DNA of 64,000 bases from Dongia_A sp044226685 (GCA_044226685.1 JBGAGP010000004.1:10257-74256); one strand, 5' to 3'. Shown: positions 43,438 to 53,386, numbered from the stretch's first letter. Made by a program: numbers and translations. Notes: generated by a model not told the origin, from the letters alone.

Positions 43438-45866
43438 GATGCGGTCTCCTGATTTTGCGGAAGCGGGAATTGGCGGATGAGGTCGGCTGCCCAATCGAGC
43501 CCGCGCACGTCGAGCCATGCTGCGGCAAAGGCATCGCGCCCATAGGACAGGAGGACATCGTCCATCTGGCGATGATCCTCGGGGCGGCTGGCACCGGCGA
43601 AGGCGAGCGCCACAGGCCCGAGATCGAGATCGAACAGCCGATTACCGAGACGGGATTGGTAGTAATAATCCCGCTTCGGCTGAGCCCGCGTGATGATATC
43701 GATCTGGCGGCTGTTGAGGCCAAATCCTTCATAGATCGTGCGGAGCTGCGGTTCGCTCGCCTGCGGCGACGGCAGGAAGATCCGGCTCGGGCAGCTCTCG
43801 ACGATGGCCGGCGCGATGGCAGAACGCTGGATGTCGGCAAGCGACTGGGTGGCGAAGACGACGGCGACGTTCTTCTTGCGCAGCACCTTCAACCATTCAC
43901 GGATGCGTGCAGCGAAGATGGGATCGTCGAGAAATACCCAGGCCTCATCGAGTACCAGCAGCGTGGGCGATCCGTCGAAACGCTCATCGAGACGATGGAA
44001 AAGATAGGTGAGTACCGGCGTCACGGCGCTCGCCGTGTGCATCAGCTCCTCCATTTCGAAGCCCTGCACGTCGCCGAAGCCAAGCCGATCGGAATCAGCG
44101 TCCAGCAACCGGCCATGCGGCCCCGACAGTGTGTAGGGTTGCAACGCTTGGCGTAGCCGGTTCGATTGCAACAGCGTGGAAAAGCCGGTGAGCGTTCGCT
44201 CCTCGCGCGGGGCGGACGCAAGGCTGGTCAGCGCCGACCAGACGGCGTCCTTCACATCGGGCGTGATCTCGACATGTTCGTGCCCGAGCAGGCCGGCGAT
44301 CCAGTCGGCCGCCCACGAGCGGCTGTCGTCATCCTCAATGCGGGCGAGTGGCTGAAAGGCAATGGCGTCGGAGGATCCGAGATCGTAATACTCGCCGCCG
44401 AGGCCCAAGATGGTAGCACGGGCCGAGCCACCCTTGTCGAAGATGAAGATGCGAGAGCCGGCGTAGCGGCGGAATTGGAGCGCCAGCATTGCCAGCAGCA
44501 CGGATTTGCCGGCACCGGTGGGGCCGACGATCAGGGTGTGACCGACATCGTCGACATGAGTGACGAGTCGGAACGGCGTGCCGCCGGCCGTGCGGGTGAC
44601 GATCAGCGGCGGAGCATCGAGATGGCCGTTCTTCTCGGGGCCTGCCCAAACCGCCGAGACCGGCATCATGTGTGAGAGGTTCAGAGTCGAGATCAGCGGC
44701 TGGCGAACATTGGCGTAGGCATGTCCAGGGATCGAGGATAGCCATGCCTCCGTCGCGTTCAGCGTCTCCGGAATGGTGACGAAGCCACGCCCCTGGATGA
44801 TCCGTTCGACGGCCTTCAGCTTCTCGTCGGCGAGGTCCGGACTTTTGTCCATGACCGTAACGGTGGCCGTGACATAGCCATAGGCCACGGCATCTGAGCC
44901 CAGCTCCTGCAATGCTTCGTCCGCATCGGCGGATTTGTTGGCGGCGTCTGAATCGACCAGCGAAACTTCCTGCTGGAAGATCGTTTCGCGCAGCAGCGTG
45001 ACGATACCCTTGCGCTTCGCGAACCATTGCCGCCGCACCTTGGTCAGCTCGCGTTCGGCTTCCGCCTTGTCGAGCGACAGGAAACGGGTGGACCAACGAT
45101 AGGCGAAGCCGAGACGGTTGAGATCGTCAAGGACGCCGGGCCAGGTCGAGGGCGGAAAGCCGCGAATGGTCAGCACACGCACATGCTGGTCGCCCAGCAT
45201 CGGCGCTAGTCCACCGGTGAAATCGCAATCGGGCAACAGCGCGTCGAGATGGAACGGCACCTGGGGAACGGCGACAGGGTGCCGCTGCGTGGAGATGCAG
45301 GCGTGAAGGTAAGTCAGCGTCTCCTCATCGGAGAGCCAGCGGATCTCCGGCATGACGCCGTCGAGCAAGGAGAGAAAGCGGTCGGTCTCGGAAATGAAGG
45401 CTGCGAGATAGTCGCGCCAATTCACGGTGCGCCGCTCGGTGCTCTCGTAGAGGAGCTGGCCGGCGCGGGCCTTGCTTTCGGACGGCGGCAGGAAGGCGAG
45501 CGTGATGTAGTAGGCACTCTCGAAATGCGTGCCCGCTTCCTCGAACGCCGCGCGCCGCTCTTCCTCCACGAGCCACGACACCGCGTCGGGAAATTCCGAG
45601 ATGGGATATCCGGCGGCGATGCGCCGTTCTGCGTCGACGAACAGCGCCCAGCCGGAGCCGAGGCGCTTCAGCGCATTGTTGAGGCGGGCGGTGGTCGCGA
45701 CCAGCTCGCTTTCCGTTGCACTGTCGAGGTCCGGGCCACGAAACTGCGCGGTGCGTTGGAACGCACCGTCCTTGTTGAGCACGACGCCCGATGCGACCGG
45801 CCCGGCCCAAGGGAGATAATCCGCGAGGCTCGCGGGGCGCTTGCGATATTCGGCAAGGTTCATCAT
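43434..45866 (-). CDS. trbE: TrbE, VirB4-like T4SS ATPase
   Basis: An 810-residue ATPase that powers pilus and channel assembly. The N-terminal CagE-type domain has DYLPWAGPVASGVVLNKDG. Walker A is VGPTGAGKSVLLAMLALQF near residue 446-460, and Walker B is TLLVLDEAWVFLDDP. KKNVAVVFATQSLADI and FGLNSRQIDIITRAQPKRDY complete the family pattern. It is the largest gene of the leftward trb operon; trbD starts five bases before it. Confidence 0.93.
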   Translation of the reverse strand: MMNLAEYRKRPASLADYLPWAGPVASGVVLNKDGAFQRTAQFRGPDLDSATESELVATTARLNNALKRLGSGWALFVDAERRIAAGYPISEFPDAVSWLVEEERRAAFEEAGTHFESAYYITLAFLPPSESKARAGQLLYESTERRTVNWRDYLAAFISETDRFLSLLDGVMPEIRWLSDEETLTYLHACISTQRHPVAVPQVPFHLDALLPDCDFTGGLAPMLGDQHVRVLTIRGFPPSTWPGVLDDLNRLGFAYRWSTRFLSLDKAEAERELTKVRRQWFAKRKGIVTLLRETIFQQEVSLVDSDAANKSADADEALQELGSDAVAYGYVTATVTVMDKSPDLADEKLKAVERIIQGRGFVTIPETLNATEAWLSSIPGHAYANVRQPLISTLNLSHMMPVSAVWAGPEKNGHLDAPPLIVTRTAGGTPFRLVTHVDDVGHTLIVGPTGAGKSVLLAMLALQFRRYAGSRIFIFDKGGSARATILGLGGEYYDLGSSDAIAFQPLARIEDDDSRSWAADWIAGLLGHEHVEITPDVKDAVWSALTSLASAPREERTLTGFSTLLQSNRLRQALQPYTLSGPHGRLLDADSDRLGFGDVQGFEMEELMHTASAVTPVLTYLFHRLDERFDGSPTLLVLDEAWVFLDDPIFAARIREWLKVLRKKNVAVVFATQSLADIQRSAIAPAIVESCPSRIFLPSPQASEPQLRTIYEGFGLNSRQIDIITRAQPKRDYYYQSRLGNRLFDLDLGPVALAFAGASRPEDHRQMDDVLLSYGRDAFAAAWLDVRGLDWAADLIRQFPLPQNQETAS

Positions 45867-45870
45867 GGCC

Positions 45871-46134
45871 TCACGCCTCCAGAAACGCGCGGTGCTTCAG
45901 GTGACGGGCGAAGACCTCCATGAACTGGGGATCGGCCTTCGCCCCCCAGACGGCGAGCGCATGGCCAGCCATCCAGAGCACGATGCCGCCAATCCACAGA
46001 TGCAGGCCGATGCCGATGGCGGCGGCGAGTGTCCCGTTGAGGATCGCCACCGATCGTGGGGCGCCGCCCAGCAGGACGGGCTCCGTCAGTGAGCGGTGCA
46101 GCGGCACTTCGAAGCCGTCGGCATGGACCGCCAT
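45871..46134 (-). CDS. trbD: TrbD, VirB3-like T4SS protein
   Basis: An 87-residue protein with one or two hydrophobic stretches (AILNGTLAAAIGIGLHLWI, GGIVLWMAGHALAVWGA) and the typical beginning EVPLHRSLTEPVLLGGAPR. It is the VirB3 equivalent, working with the TrbE ATPase at the inner membrane. Its ATG overlaps the trbC stop by one base (TAATG). Confidence 0.88.
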   Translation of the reverse strand: MAVHADGFEVPLHRSLTEPVLLGGAPRSVAILNGTLAAAIGIGLHLWIGGIVLWMAGHALAVWGAKADPQFMEVFARHLKHRAFLEA

Positions 46135-46586
46135 TAGACCAGCGCTCCGCCGCCAAAGCTGAAGAAGCTGAGGAAGAAGGAACTGGCGGCGAAGGCGATG
46201 GAGAGGCCGAAGACGATCTGGACCAGCTTGCGGAAGCCACCGCCGGCATCGCCGAACGCCAAAGTGAGCCCGGTCACGATGATGATGATCACGGCGATGA
46301 TCTTGGCAACCGGCCCCTCGATCGATTCAAGGATGGATTGCAGAGGCGCTTCCCATGGCATGGACGAACCAGCGGCGTAAGCTGGGGAAACCAGAAAGGC
46401 GGACATCAGCAAAGCCGCCGTTCCGGAGATCCGGTTTCGAAACTTTCCTGCAATGCTCGAAAGCGGATTTGCTGAAATGCGTGTCTCCGGATTTACGGAA
46501 ACGCACGAATCCGCACTTGCGGATTTACGTTTCTGGTTTGTTCCGGCATTCAGGAAAAGCGTGAATACGGACGTGATGGGCGGCAT
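46134..46586 (-). CDS. trbC: TrbC, VirB2-like pilin
   Basis: A 150-residue pilin precursor. After an unusually long leader of about 55 residues comes a signal-like segment (GTAALLMSAFLVSPAYAAG) and the pilin body with helices KIIAVIIIIVTGLTLAFGDA and VFGLSIAFAASSFFLSFFSF. The start at 46586 has AGGAG upstream; a Met closer to the signal is not excluded. The leader contains repeats of the S-V-N-P/I-S-A-N type and is less conserved. The TraF peptidase encoded at 54920 would be expected to process it. Confidence 0.85.
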   Translation of the reverse strand: MPPITSVFTLFLNAGTNQKRKSASADSCVSVNPETRISANPLSSIAGKFRNRISGTAALLMSAFLVSPAYAAGSSMPWEAPLQSILESIEGPVAKIIAVIIIIVTGLTLAFGDAGGGFRKLVQIVFGLSIAFAASSFFLSFFSFGGGALV

Positions 46587-46588
46587 CC

Positions 46589-47557
46589 CTAATCTCCTGT
46601 GAAGTGCTCTATTGCGTAGGCATCGCCGTCGAGGCCCGTGACGCGGATGATGTCCTCGACGCGGCGTTTGCTGCCGCGCCCGGCGATGAAGACGATGATG
46701 TCTACGGCCTCCGCGATCAGCGCGCGCGGCACGGTGACGACGACTTCTTGTATGAGCTGCTCCAGCCGGGTGAGTGCTCCCCGCGCCGAGCCTGCATGCA
46801 ATGTCGCGATGCCGCCGGGGTGCCCGGTTCCCCACGCCTTCAGGAGATCCAGAGCTTCGGCGCCGCGCACCTCGCCAACAACGATGCGATCCGGGCGAAG
46901 CCGCAAGGTGGAACGCACCAGATCGGCGGTGGAGACGGTATTGGCCTTTGTCCGGAGAGCCACATGATCGTCGGCTACACATTGCAGCTCGATCGTGTCT
47001 TCCAGCACCAGGACGCGATCGCCAGTGGCCGCGATCTCTTGGAGCAGGGCGTTAGCGAGGGTGGTCTTTCCCGTTGACGTTCCACCGGCAATGATGATGT
47101 TCCGTCGGTCGAGGACAGAGCTCCTCAGAAACTCTGCCTGCACCTCGGTCAAGATGCCGTTGGCGACATATCGGGCCAGCGGTATGACGCCGGCGGCGCG
47201 CTTGCGGATGGCGAAGATCGGTGCGACGGCGATGGGCGGCAAGACGCCTTCGAACCTTTCGCCCGTTTCCGGCAACTCGGCGGAGAGAATCGGATGCTCG
47301 CGGTTGACCTCGAGGCCGACATGGTTCGCCACGACCTTGATGATGCGGGCGGCATCCTCCGGGGAGAGGATGGCGCCCGTGGGCTCGCGGCCCGAGCCGA
47401 GCCTGTCGATCCAAAGCTTTCCATCGGGATTGAGCATGACTTCCACGACGTCCGGATCGTCGAGCGCGGCGATGATCGCCGGCCCCATGGCGCTGCGCAG
47501 CATGCGGACCTGGCGATCGCTGACGATCCGGGACGGGGAGCGCGGCCTGTCCATCAT
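46589..47557 (-). CDS. trbB: TrbB, VirB11-like T4SS ATPase
   Basis: A 322-residue hexameric ATPase. Walker A reads IIAGGTSTGKTTLANALLQE near residue 160, with DTIELQCVADDHVALRT, TLRLRPDRIVVGEVRGAEALDLL and GHPGGIATLHAGSARGAL completing the VirB11 signature. It drives pilus assembly and substrate transfer from the cytoplasmic face. The start overlaps the CopG-type gene stop by four bases. Confidence 0.93.
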   Translation of the reverse strand: MMDRPRSPSRIVSDRQVRMLRSAMGPAIIAALDDPDVVEVMLNPDGKLWIDRLGSGREPTGAILSPEDAARIIKVVANHVGLEVNREHPILSAELPETGERFEGVLPPIAVAPIFAIRKRAAGVIPLARYVANGILTEVQAEFLRSSVLDRRNIIIAGGTSTGKTTLANALLQEIAATGDRVLVLEDTIELQCVADDHVALRTKANTVSTADLVRSTLRLRPDRIVVGEVRGAEALDLLKAWGTGHPGGIATLHAGSARGALTRLEQLIQEVVVTVPRALIAEAVDIIVFIAGRGSKRRVEDIIRVTGLDGDAYAIEHFTGD

Positions 47558-48051
47558 GGCGGCGCCGCCTCTGCATCGTGGTCTTCCGATCCAGCGGACC
47601 CCTGATCCTCGTTGTCATCGGCTAGGCCGAAGAAGCGACCTTCATCAGGGAAGATTTCTTCATGGACCTGCCGAACGAGGCTGCCGCCACGCTGCAGGTG
47701 GCGGCCGAGTTGGTCGACGAATTGGTTGAAGCGTAGGCGCCCCTGCGCGCGAGCCGCCTTCTGATGCGCCTCCGGAAGCGGAGCTGAAACCGACAACGTG
47801 TAGCGGATGAATAGCGCCAGGGTCTCGATCAGGATGGTCTGGTCACGTTCCAGCCGGCCGAACTGGTTCGACAGTCGGTCGAGGCGTGAGGCAAGCGCCG
47901 CCTCTCGCCGGTCGGCACCATCGGGAGAAAGATAGGAAGAGAGCGCGGCCGCGACGATCGCTGATTTCGTTTCACCTTTGAGGGCTGCAAGCTGACGCAG
48001 TCGCTTGGCATGGTCGGGCTCGATAAAGATGTTGAGACGGGTTTTGCTCAT
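47554..48051 (-). CDS. CopG/RHH-family regulator of the transfer operon
   Basis: A 165-residue protein. The N-terminus is a ribbon-helix-helix (RLNIFIEPDHAKRLRQLAAL, KGETKSAIVAAALSSYL). A helical middle (LASRLDRLSNQFGRLERDQT) likely mediates assembly, and the tail is acidic. It lies between traG and trbB, overlapping both by four bases, the location of the gene called traR or copG in Tn4371-type elements. It may regulate the tra/trb operon. Confidence 0.8.
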   Translation of the reverse strand: MSKTRLNIFIEPDHAKRLRQLAALKGETKSAIVAAALSSYLSPDGADRREAALASRLDRLSNQFGRLERDQTILIETLALFIRYTLSVSAPLPEAHQKAARAQGRLRFNQFVDQLGRHLQRGGSLVRQVHEEIFPDEGRFFGLADDNEDQGSAGSEDHDAEAAPP

Positions 48052-50054
48052 AGCGCGATCCCGTCATCGGGATCGAGCGAGGCCAGACGCGCCACGCGCC
48101 GGAACTGCCGGTCCGGTTTGGGGAGCTTACCGTCGCGTGTGACGGGGTTATCTGTCTCATCGTCGAGGACGGACAGATCGTCATCGCGGCCATCATGCAG
48201 ACGTATGACTTCGGCTTTGTCGAGCTCCGGTAGGAGTTGATGTCCGCCTTCTACGGGCACGGCCGATGCCTGTGCGCCCGTAGAAGCGGGGATAGAAAAT
48301 TTCAACCGCGGAAGGCCGGTCCAATCGTCCGTTCGCGCTGCCGGCCGATCAGCATATCCATCGTCTGAGAGAACCGGCGCCGGCAGCACGCGCGAAGTGA
48401 AATTGCTGTCGGTGAAGTATCGGATCTTGGTGGCCTTGGCCGGTGGATGGCCGGAGACCATGATGACTTCTTGAGTGTCGGGAAGCTGCATGACCTCGCC
48501 GGGCGTCAGGAGCGGGCGGGCTGTCTCTTGCCGAGATACCATGAGGTGTCCCAGCCAGGGTGACAGGCGATGGCCGGCATAGTTGCGCTGGGCGCGAAGT
48601 TCCGTCGCCGTGCCGAGCGCGTCCGAAATGCGTTTGGCTGTGCGTTCGTCATTGGTCGCGAAGGCGATTCGAACGTGGCAGTTGTCGAGGATGCTGTTGT
48701 TCGGCCCGTAAGCCTTTTCGATTTGATTGAGGCTCTGCGCGATGAGGAAGGAGCGCAGGCCATAGCCGGCCATGAAGGCCAAGGCGCTCTCGAAGAAGTC
48801 CAGCCGGCCGAGCGCCGGAAACTCGTCGAGCATGAGAAGCAGCTTGTGCTTGCGGGCGATGCCGTCCGAGCCGTCGAGGCTTTCTGTCAGCCGGCGGCCG
48901 ATCTGATTGAGGATCAAGCGAATGAGCGGTTTGGTGCGCGAAATGTCCGAAGGCGGCACGACCAGATAAAGCGAGACCGGATGATCAGCGGCGATCAAGT
49001 CGGCGATGCGCCAATCGCAGCACGATGTAACGGTCGCGACCGTCGGATCGCGATAGAGGCCGAGGAACGACATCGCGGTCGAAAGCACACCGGAGCGCTC
49101 GTTCTCGCTCTTGTTCAACACCTCGCGCGCGGCGCTGGCAACGACGGGATGCGGGCCAGGCTCCCCGAGATGCGCCGTGGTCATCATAGACCACAAGGCC
49201 CTCTCGAACGGGTGAGCCGGATCGGAGAGAAAGTTGGCCACACCGCGGAGCGTTTTGTCCTCTTCAGCGTAGAGGACATGCAAGATGGCGCCGACTAGAA
49301 GCGAATGGCTGGTTTTTTCCCAGTGATTGCGCCGCTCCAACGCACCTTCGGGATCCACCAATATGTCCGCAATGTTCTGGACGTCGCGGACCTCATGGAC
49401 GCCTCTGCGGACTTCCAAGAGGGGATTATAGGCGGCGCTCTTCGGGTCGGTCGGGTTGAACAGGAGGCAATGGGAGAACTGCGCGCGCCAGCCGGCGGTC
49501 AGCGTCCAATTTTCCCCCTTGATGTCATGGATGACGGCAGAATGCGGCCATGACAGCAGCGTCGGCACAACGAGCCCGACGCCCTTGCCGCTTCTCGTCG
49601 GCGCAAACGCCATGATGTGTTCGGGGCCGGCATGGCGCAGATAGGTGCTGGCCATGAGCCCGAGAAAGACGCCGGCTGGCTTCGTCAGGCCCGCCGCCGC
49701 GATGTCCGTCTTATCGGCCCAGCGGGCGGAGCCATAGGTGGTGACGAGCTTCGACTGCCGGGCTCGCCAGACGGAACCGATGATGGCGGACAGAGCGGCA
49801 ATGACGCCGCTGCCGCCAGCGATCGTACCCCCCGTTTGGAAAATGTCTGGAGCATAGGCATCGTAAACATACCACCACTCGAACAACCGCCAAGGGTAGT
49901 AGACGGGTAGGCCGTTGATCAAGAACCAGGGCTCTCCAAGGCGTGGCTGGAAGCCGAGCTCGAAGGCGACCCATTGCGTGGCGGCCCAGGTGCCGGCAAG
50001 CGCGATGCCGAACACCACCAGCATCTGACCGATCAACACCTTCGTCGGTGTCAT
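48048..50054 (-). CDS. traG: TraG, VirD4-like coupling protein
   Basis: A 668-residue coupling ATPase that links the relaxosome to the secretion channel. Two N-terminal helices (VLIGQMLVVFGIALAGTWAA and TGGTIAGGSGVIAALSAIIG) anchor it. Walker A is MAFAPTRSGKGVGLVVPTLL near residue 150-160, Walker B is LLLMLDEFPALGRLDFFES, and SLNQIEKAYGPNNSILDNC is a family motif. ATG 50054 is chosen with AGGAG five bases upstream. It heads the leftward traG-trb operon; about 500 bases upstream lack a firm gene. Confidence 0.92.
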   Translation of the reverse strand: MTPTKVLIGQMLVVFGIALAGTWAATQWVAFELGFQPRLGEPWFLINGLPVYYPWRLFEWWYVYDAYAPDIFQTGGTIAGGSGVIAALSAIIGSVWRARQSKLVTTYGSARWADKTDIAAAGLTKPAGVFLGLMASTYLRHAGPEHIMAFAPTRSGKGVGLVVPTLLSWPHSAVIHDIKGENWTLTAGWRAQFSHCLLFNPTDPKSAAYNPLLEVRRGVHEVRDVQNIADILVDPEGALERRNHWEKTSHSLLVGAILHVLYAEEDKTLRGVANFLSDPAHPFERALWSMMTTAHLGEPGPHPVVASAAREVLNKSENERSGVLSTAMSFLGLYRDPTVATVTSCCDWRIADLIAADHPVSLYLVVPPSDISRTKPLIRLILNQIGRRLTESLDGSDGIARKHKLLLMLDEFPALGRLDFFESALAFMAGYGLRSFLIAQSLNQIEKAYGPNNSILDNCHVRIAFATNDERTAKRISDALGTATELRAQRNYAGHRLSPWLGHLMVSRQETARPLLTPGEVMQLPDTQEVIMVSGHPPAKATKIRYFTDSNFTSRVLPAPVLSDDGYADRPAARTDDWTGLPRLKFSIPASTGAQASAVPVEGGHQLLPELDKAEVIRLHDGRDDDLSVLDDETDNPVTRDGKLPKPDRQFRRVARLASLDPDDGIAL

Positions 50055-50570
50055 TCCCGCTCCTGCAACAGCCGCCGTTTCCGGCCGTGCGAACGGCCGA
50101 CAAGGCATAAGGCTTGTTGCTTGAAGGGGTTAAGTCAAAGACCATTCTTGCGCACGACGGCAGCAACTATGATCTAAGTACGACCCGGCACTACTCCTTA
50201 CCATTTCTTACTACTAATGGCAATTTAGTATTGCGGCAATGAGCCACGTAAACTATTGGAAATATCTTGAGCACCGAGACGCGTCAGAGACAAATCGCAT
50301 ACAGCGGCGCAATACAGTACCTGCACTCTACTTTTAGTAAGCCCGGAAGGCGCCTACTCTGATAGCGATTGCTGCGGTGCACCAAAATGGGGTGACGCAA
50401 GCGGGTATATACGCCACGTAGCTTAGAGGCCATGTCGACATTCCCGACTTCGCATCGGTTTATGCAATCGATCACGGTCTCGCGCTTCAGATCGATGTCA
50501 TTGGCACTTACGGTAAGAATTGAAAGCGCCAATGACGATAAAGTTGAGATGTTCTCGATCTCGCGCTCGG
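50055..50570. other. Lower-GC intergenic region upstream of traG
   Basis: This 516-base stretch is clearly more AT-rich than the genes around it and probably carries the traG-trb promoter. A possible leftward frame (50284-50631) falls mostly within it and is listed separately. No clear terminator or repeat was seen. Confidence 0.4.
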
Positions 50571-50631
50571 TTAGGCAGCTAACGCCAGTTTTACCCCGTC
50601 GTTCGTCATCTTGGAGCTGATGTTGAACCAC
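50284..50631 (-). CDS. Doubtful small protein, unknown
   Basis: An open frame of 115 residues that overlaps the end of the next gene by 61 bases. The middle is helix-like (LTEREIENISTLSSLALSIL, DIDLKRETVIDCINRCEVG), but the last 40 residues are rich in Arg and Cys and match no known pattern. No strong ribosome site is seen. It may be a real accessory gene coupled to its neighbour or only a chance frame in AT-rich DNA. Confidence 0.25.
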   Translation of the reverse strand: MVQHQLQDDERRGKTGVSCLTEREIENISTLSSLALSILTVSANDIDLKRETVIDCINRCEVGNVDMASKLRGVYTRLRHPILVHRSNRYQSRRLPGLLKVECRYCIAPLYAICL

Positions 50632-51248
50632 GCATTTGGAGAATCGGGATCGATCTGCTGGACCTTGAAGCCAAGGGCCAACGCGGCTGCGATCAGCATT
50701 CCATTCGCGACATAACCACGCGAATGCCGTGAATCCCCGAAGCGCTCAGCCTGATGTTTCAGACCATAGCTAGAAGATTTGCGGTTGATCGTCTTACGTT
50801 TGCTGAATTGCGATAGAAAACGGCATGCTTGGATGAACTCATCGGCGGCGTGATCGCCCAGCATTGACGCTCGGTCTGCCATGAACTCGGCCCGGCGCTC
50901 CTCAGGGGTCTTTGAACGGCCGCGATAGACGTTATAGCCGAATTGAGTGAGGAACGGTTCCAGCGCCATCGCACGTCGAATGCCGACCTTGGCCAAAGTG
51001 CGTGCGATCCGTCCAGGTTCGGAATCGAAACCGTGTTCCTGCAGATAGCCCAGGAAGGCTCCTTCGTCGGTGGAAACCTCGGCTGAGCCATTCGCGAGTC
51101 TCGCCCTCATGGCGGCATTGGTGTTCCACCCGAGGCCCCGAGCAAGGGCTTCGATCCTGTGCGACGATTTCACCTCCGGCAGAGTTGCACGCAGCTCTGC
51201 CTTCATGTCCTCGACGTCGTTTGCGGTGATTTCCAATCTCATCATCAA
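50571..51248 (-). CDS. Conserved accessory protein of conjugative elements, unknown function
   Basis: A 225-residue soluble protein. The segment EVKSSHRIEALARGLGWNTNAAMRARL resembles a short module (S-S-H-x-x-E-A-x-A-R-x-L-G-W/F) found in many plasmid and ICE accessory proteins, here at about residues 26-52 (read as SSHRIEALARGLGWNT). The rest is helical, with FIQACRFLSQFSKRKTINRK and a C-terminal part similar to nothing I recognise. It lies between traG and the relaxase gene, a usual place for such genes. Function unknown. Confidence 0.6.
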   Translation of the reverse strand: MMMRLEITANDVEDMKAELRATLPEVKSSHRIEALARGLGWNTNAAMRARLANGSAEVSTDEGAFLGYLQEHGFDSEPGRIARTLAKVGIRRAMALEPFLTQFGYNVYRGRSKTPEERRAEFMADRASMLGDHAADEFIQACRFLSQFSKRKTINRKSSSYGLKHQAERFGDSRHSRGYVANGMLIAAALALGFKVQQIDPDSPNAWFNISSKMTNDGVKLALAA

Positions 51249-51421
51249 GTCCTCGGTTGCGGGCTCGAGCAGTTCGCCGATTACGCAGCCAGCCCAATCC
51301 GCAAGGATCGATGAGAGGTGGCATGAGGATCAATATTTAGGCCGTTTGACCCGGCGAAAGGTCGAAGGTGGCGAGCCCACATCGAAGATGGTCGTCGCGT
51401 GGCTCGGCGTCAAGGTTGGCG

Positions 51422-53386
51422 TCAGATTCCCAGACCCTTGTGCCGCCCGAATTCCCACGAGACGCTATTGCCACGAACAACCCCAGCGACCGTCTGGCCA
51501 AGGCGCTTTTCCAGCACCGGACGCCACGGCACGAGGCTGAATCCCACGCCGTCGTCCAGCGTGGCAAAGCGACCACTGGCGAGCATGATGGAGCGGCGAT
51601 AGATGCCACTTACGTGTTCTCCGTCGCGCACGGCACGATGATGCAGGCCGGTCTCCTCTACGATCTTTCTGGCAGCGGTTTCGACTTCCCGATCGCGCAG
51701 CGTGGCGAGCAGATTCCGGACGAGCAACACACGCTGCCCACGCCGCTCGGCCAGGCCCTGATCGACGAGGAAGTTCTCCCGCTCTCGCATGGCCTCTCGA
51801 ACGCTGGCGCCGAATCCGGTCTGCGCGAGTGCGGAGGTGTCGCCAAAGCGCTGCCGGTCGAGCCAAGTCGCACCAATCGCACGCGTCTGGCGATCAAGCG
51901 GCAGATGCGACCGAAGCTCGACGTCGACACCACCAAGGCCACGGGCATCATGAGCTTTACCGCGCTCGGCGAGGTCGACTGGCACACGCCAGACGCCATC
52001 TTCCATACGGTCGACAATCCCGACCCGGCGAAGGGCTTCGAGTCGACGGACGTGTGCGGCGACGAAGCTCTCCGGATCGTATCCTGGCTTGGCTTCGGCG
52101 CGCTCCACCGCAAGATGGTGTTTGGCGCGGTAGACGCCGTCAACAGCGAGGCTGGCGATGGTCCTGTCCGCCCCGCGTTCCACTACCGCGCGCGTCTCAA
52201 CGATGCCGCCGATCGGAAGGGCCTCCAGATCGGCGCTCACCGAAAGCGGAACATAGTGTGCCCGGCCATCGATCCCGTCGACAACGAGATAGGCGCGATC
52301 ATAGAGTTCATCAGCCAGTCCCTTGTCGACGATGCGACCGATGACGGGCGTTTGTGATGACATCGCATCGAGCACGATCAGCTCACGCTTCTCGCCGGAC
52401 ATGACGCGCTGCATGGTACGGATGATGTCGCCGCGCTCGCCCATGCCACGCAACGCGGTTTCGGCGTCGTCGTGCAGCGCCCAGACGTAACCGCCAGTGC
52501 GGTCGGCAAGGCCCATCTCGACAAGCCGCTGCAGCCGACCGATCATCATCGTGCGTCGGAAGCGAGCCTGGGCGTCGGCGGGTTCGCTAAGCAGGTCGAT
52601 GACACCCGCCTCCGCCTCATGCTGGATCATCCGGTCGATGCCGGTCCAGCGCTCCTGCTCGACCTCGCGCGACATGGAGTTGCGGATTTCCATCTCAGTG
52701 CGGGGACCGAGCCATTCGGTTGCCAGTTCGCGGGCACGGTTGCGCATGCCGTCGGCGATGTAATCGCGGGCGATGACCAGATCCGATCCGTCGTCTTGGC
52801 GACCGCGCAGCACGATATGAGTGTGAGGATTGTCGGTGTTCCAGTGATCGACCGCCACCCAGTCGAGCTTGGTTCCTAGATCGGCTTCCATGCGGCCCAT
52901 GAGATCGCGAGTGAAGGCTTTCAGATCGCCAAGATCGACCGCATCTTCCGGCGAGACAATGAAGCGAAACTGATGTCGGTCCTCGCGGCCGCGCTGTTCG
53001 AAGGCGGTAGTATCGGCCTTGTCCGTGCCGGGACCATAGGCGTGGGCATTGCTGCCATCCTTGGTCACGTCGTCGCGCTCGATATAGCGCAGATGGGTGA
53101 TGGTCGAGCGCGCGCCGGCCTTCTCCAACTTGACCAAGCGGGTCTTGATGACCACGCGGCGAGAACTGCCGCGCAGGGACTGACCAGCGAACTTCGCGGC
53201 GACGTGGCCGCGGCCGAGACGGGCGCCGGAACGCACCTGCCAGGAACTGAACGACCGGCCGCTTGTCGATCCGGAATGGGAAACGGCCTTAAGAACGCGC
53301 GCGGTGAACTTCGGTGTCCTTGCTCGACCACGCGATTTTGGTGGCGAGACCCTTGGCCGGAAGCGGTTGTCGTCACGATCTGGCAT
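51422..53386 (-). CDS. rlxS: Relaxase/mobilisation nuclease with DUF3363 domain
   Basis: A 654-residue relaxase of the VirD2/MOBP-like class that nicks oriT and leads the strand into the recipient. The probable catalytic Tyr lies in THLRYIERDDVTKDG, and the metal triad includes HTH in NTDNPHTHIVLRG near residues 187-189. RHQFRFIVSPEDAVDLGDLK is another family segment. The C-terminal half (GIVDRMEDGVWRVPVDLAER and LAERRGQRVLLVRNLLATLR) is the DUF3363 domain. The start at 53386 places PDRDDNRFRPR first; upstream Met residues give no known sequence. Confidence 0.9.
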   Translation of the reverse strand: MPDRDDNRFRPRVSPPKSRGRARTPKFTARVLKAVSHSGSTSGRSFSSWQVRSGARLGRGHVAAKFAGQSLRGSSRRVVIKTRLVKLEKAGARSTITHLRYIERDDVTKDGSNAHAYGPGTDKADTTAFEQRGREDRHQFRFIVSPEDAVDLGDLKAFTRDLMGRMEADLGTKLDWVAVDHWNTDNPHTHIVLRGRQDDGSDLVIARDYIADGMRNRARELATEWLGPRTEMEIRNSMSREVEQERWTGIDRMIQHEAEAGVIDLLSEPADAQARFRRTMMIGRLQRLVEMGLADRTGGYVWALHDDAETALRGMGERGDIIRTMQRVMSGEKRELIVLDAMSSQTPVIGRIVDKGLADELYDRAYLVVDGIDGRAHYVPLSVSADLEALPIGGIVETRAVVERGADRTIASLAVDGVYRAKHHLAVERAEAKPGYDPESFVAAHVRRLEALRRVGIVDRMEDGVWRVPVDLAERGKAHDARGLGGVDVELRSHLPLDRQTRAIGATWLDRQRFGDTSALAQTGFGASVREAMRERENFLVDQGLAERRGQRVLLVRNLLATLRDREVETAARKIVEETGLHHRAVRDGEHVSGIYRRSIMLASGRFATLDDGVGFSLVPWRPVLEKRLGQTVAGVVRGNSVSWEFGRHKGLGI

